A stretch of DNA of 7,292 nucleotides, taken from NCBI GenBank assembly GCA_937139435.1, contig CAKZPX010000233.1:1-7292 (forward strand), given 5' to 3'. The position numbers were made by a program, and so were the translations under genes. This stretch comes from an uncultured bacterium. GTDB taxonomy: Bacteria; Hydrothermota; Tepidihabitantia; Tepidihabitantales; Tepidihabitantaceae. Shown here in pieces: positions 6,024 to 7,292 of the stretch (the first letter of the stretch is position 1; every line of letters starts with the position of its first letter). The notes beneath the pieces were generated by a model. The model was given only the letters and a program-made list of their open reading frames with translations. It made no database searches and was not told the DNA's origin.

Positions 6024-6811
6024 TAAATAACCTTTGCCTCCTCCCGCAGGAACCGCACCAGTTCCGGCACCACCTGATTCAACTCCCCCTCCAGTACTTT
6101 GCCTGCTTTCCGCTCCGGTGGTAACCGATGGGATATTACCTCAACCTGTCGGCTCAACTGTCCCGGGTCAATACCGAGCTCCTTTGCGTCCCAAACCGGG
6201 ATCTCCTTTTTCTTTGCCGCCATCATCAACTTCAACGTCGGGTAACGGGGCTGATACTTACCTTTTTGAATGGTCAAAAGACAGGGCAGACGAACAACAA
6301 CCACCTCGGTCGCACCCTCAATCTCACGATGGACGACAATCTCCGGCACATCCGGAGCGCTGACCTCAACCTCGGGCACCACCGCTACATGACCGATACC
6401 GAGAAAATGTGCCACCACCTGTGGTACCAGCGCCATATCGTCGTCGATCGCCTGCTTACCGCAAAGAACAAGATTAAAACCGATTTTTGCCACCGCTGCT
6501 GCCAGAACCCGACCGGTTCCCAGCCCGTCAATGCCATCAAAGGCCGGGTCGGTAATCTGCACCGCATCATCCACCCCCATCGCCAGCACGGTACGTAACG
6601 CCATCTTCACCCGCTCCGGCCCCAGACTCACCGCGGTTATCTTTCCTGTACCTAACTTCTCCTTAATGCGCAGTGCGGTCTCAACCGCATATTCATCATA
6701 GGGATTGATAACCCACTCCACATCACTGGTATCAACAAAACCGATCTGGGGATTAATCCGGACTTTGGTCTCGGTTGATGGCACCTGTTTAATACAACAA
6801 ACTATGTTCAT
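6023..6811 (-). CDS. etfB: Electron transfer flavoprotein, beta subunit
   Basis: EtfB pairs with EtfA to form a soluble FAD-containing heterodimer that carries electrons between dehydrogenases, for example acyl-CoA dehydrogenases, and a quinone or other acceptor; some anaerobe versions bifurcate electrons. The 262 residues match the family. Marks are CIKQVP (6-11), INPYDEYAVE (35-44), VSLGPERVKMALR (61-73), LCGKQAIDDDMALVPQ (116-131, nucleotide-binding loop), and the beta-subunit signature VVRLPCLLTIQ...PRYPTLKLMMAAKKK (172-202). The C-terminus RKAGKVLEG...LVRFLREEAKVI is also typical. I could not decide from sequence alone whether it is a bifurcating type. The ATG at 6811 has GAGGAG eight bases upstream. 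It follows fabF by 68 bases and is followed at once by coaE; etfA is not in the window. Confidence 0.95.
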   Translation of the reverse strand: MNIVCCIKQVPSTETKVRINPQIGFVDTSDVEWVINPYDEYAVETALRIKEKLGTGKITAVSLGPERVKMALRTVLAMGVDDAVQITDPAFDGIDGLGTGRVLAAAVAKIGFNLVLCGKQAIDDDMALVPQVVAHFLGIGHVAVVPEVEVSAPDVPEIVVHREIEGATEVVVVRLPCLLTIQKGKYQPRYPTLKLMMAAKKKEIPVWDAKELGIDPGQLSRQVEVISHRLPPERKAGKVLEGELNQVVPELVRFLREEAKVI

Positions 6812-6831
6812 AATCTACTCCTCATTTAATT

Positions 6832-6867
6832 ACTCTCCTGAAGAGTTTTCCTGCCCGGTAAACGGGC
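6832..6867 (-). other. Two small stem-loops between fabF and etfB
   Basis: In the 68-base gap the transcript can form GCCCG-TTTAC-CGGGC (6867-6853) and then ACTCT-TCAGG-AGAGT (6846-6832). Neither is followed by a T-run, so they are not typical intrinsic terminators. They may mark an RNA processing site or a partial 3' end between the two genes. Each stem is only five pairs, so chance is possible. Confidence 0.3.
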
Positions 6868-6879
6868 GCCCCAAAATCA

Positions 6880-7292
6880 CTACTCCTCAAACGGTTTCAC
6901 AGCCAGGGCACAGTTGTGCCCGCCAAATCCAAAGGAATTGGAAATCGCTGCCCGGATTGCCATTTTCCTGTTCTCACCGGGCACGAAATCCAGGTCAACA
7001 CCTTCATCCGCCTCTTCAAAATTAAGGGTCTGGTGCACAATCCCATTCTTCAACGTCAGCACCAGCGCCACAAACTCCATCGCACCTGCCGCACCCAGCC
7101 CGTGCCCGATCATTGATTTCGTAGAATTTATCGCCAGCTGCCGCGACCGGGCACCAAAAACTTCATTAATTGCCTTCACCTCTGCCGCATCATTCAGGGG
7201 TGTGGATGTGCCATGGGCGTTAACGTAATCAACATCTTCCGGCCTCAGACCCGCATCAGTCAGCGCCTGCTGCATCGCCAACGCCGCACCCT
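6880..7292 (-). CDS. fabF: 3-oxoacyl-ACP synthase II (KAS II), C-terminal part
   Basis: FabF is the cytoplasmic condensing enzyme of type II fatty acid synthesis: it adds two carbons from malonyl-ACP to a growing acyl-ACP. Only the last 136 residues are present; the frame runs off the window edge, and the catalytic cysteine lies outside. Visible active-site elements are VNAHGTSTPLND with the first catalytic His, then NSTKSMIGHGLGAAGA with the conserved Lys and second catalytic His, and the C-terminal NSFGFGGHNCALAVKPFEE. These fit FabF rather than FabB or FabH. The stop is TAG. The downstream order etfB then coaE puts acyl-chain, electron-transfer and CoA genes side by side. Confidence 0.95.
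   Translation of the reverse strand, partial: GAALAMQQALTDAGLRPEDVDYVNAHGTSTPLNDAAEVKAINEVFGARSRQLAINSTKSMIGHGLGAAGAMEFVALVLTLKNGIVHQTLNFEEADEGVDLDFVPGENRKMAIRAAISNSFGFGGHNCALAVKPFEE

Noticed and set aside
6034..6598. Long plus-strand open frames opposite etfB.
   Set aside because: They are antisense shadows of a clear etfB gene, with Pro/Ser/His-rich low-quality translations and no family similarity.

Overview
The window reads as bacterial chromosome from an uncultured, probably anaerobic lineage: moderate-to-high GC, tightly packed genes, a V/A-type ATPase rotor subunit, an electron-transfer flavoprotein subunit, and a histidyl-tRNA synthetase of the cysteine-rich type. This gene mix and style suggest a candidate phylum such as WOR-3/Stahlbacteria, but that is only a guess from the sequence. 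No mobile element, CRISPR array, tRNA or rRNA was seen, and no stretch over 300 bases lacks a gene.

Plus-strand half (1-3267). A 5'-truncated beta-propeller-like protein with a 50-residue repeat comes first. After about 100 bases follows a tight cluster: V-type ATPase subunit D, a VanZ-like membrane protein (11-base overlap) and hisS (2-base gap, GTG start). A good sigma-70-like promoter sits so close to the subunit D ATG that the message is predicted to be leaderless, which fits the missing ribosome binding site.

Minus-strand half (7292-3355, transcribed leftwards). In order of transcription: the 3' part of fabF (fatty acid elongation), etfB (electron transfer), coaE (last step of CoA synthesis), a long PRTase of the orotate phosphoribosyltransferase superfamily, and a protein of unknown function with a zinc ribbon, a degenerate HNH-like treble clef and a C-terminal beta-rich domain. 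etfB, coaE and the PRTase gene overlap by 1 and 4 bases and are probably translationally coupled. The last gene has its own strong ribosome binding site and possibly its own promoter. The two halves converge at about 3268-3354.

Most of the content is housekeeping. The least explained items are the zinc-ribbon/HNH-like protein with its structured leader, the PRTase with a 125-residue unassigned N-terminal region and an altered catalytic loop, the isolated subunit D gene behind a leaderless promoter, and etfB without etfA beside it. I see no clear evidence of a new multi-gene system.
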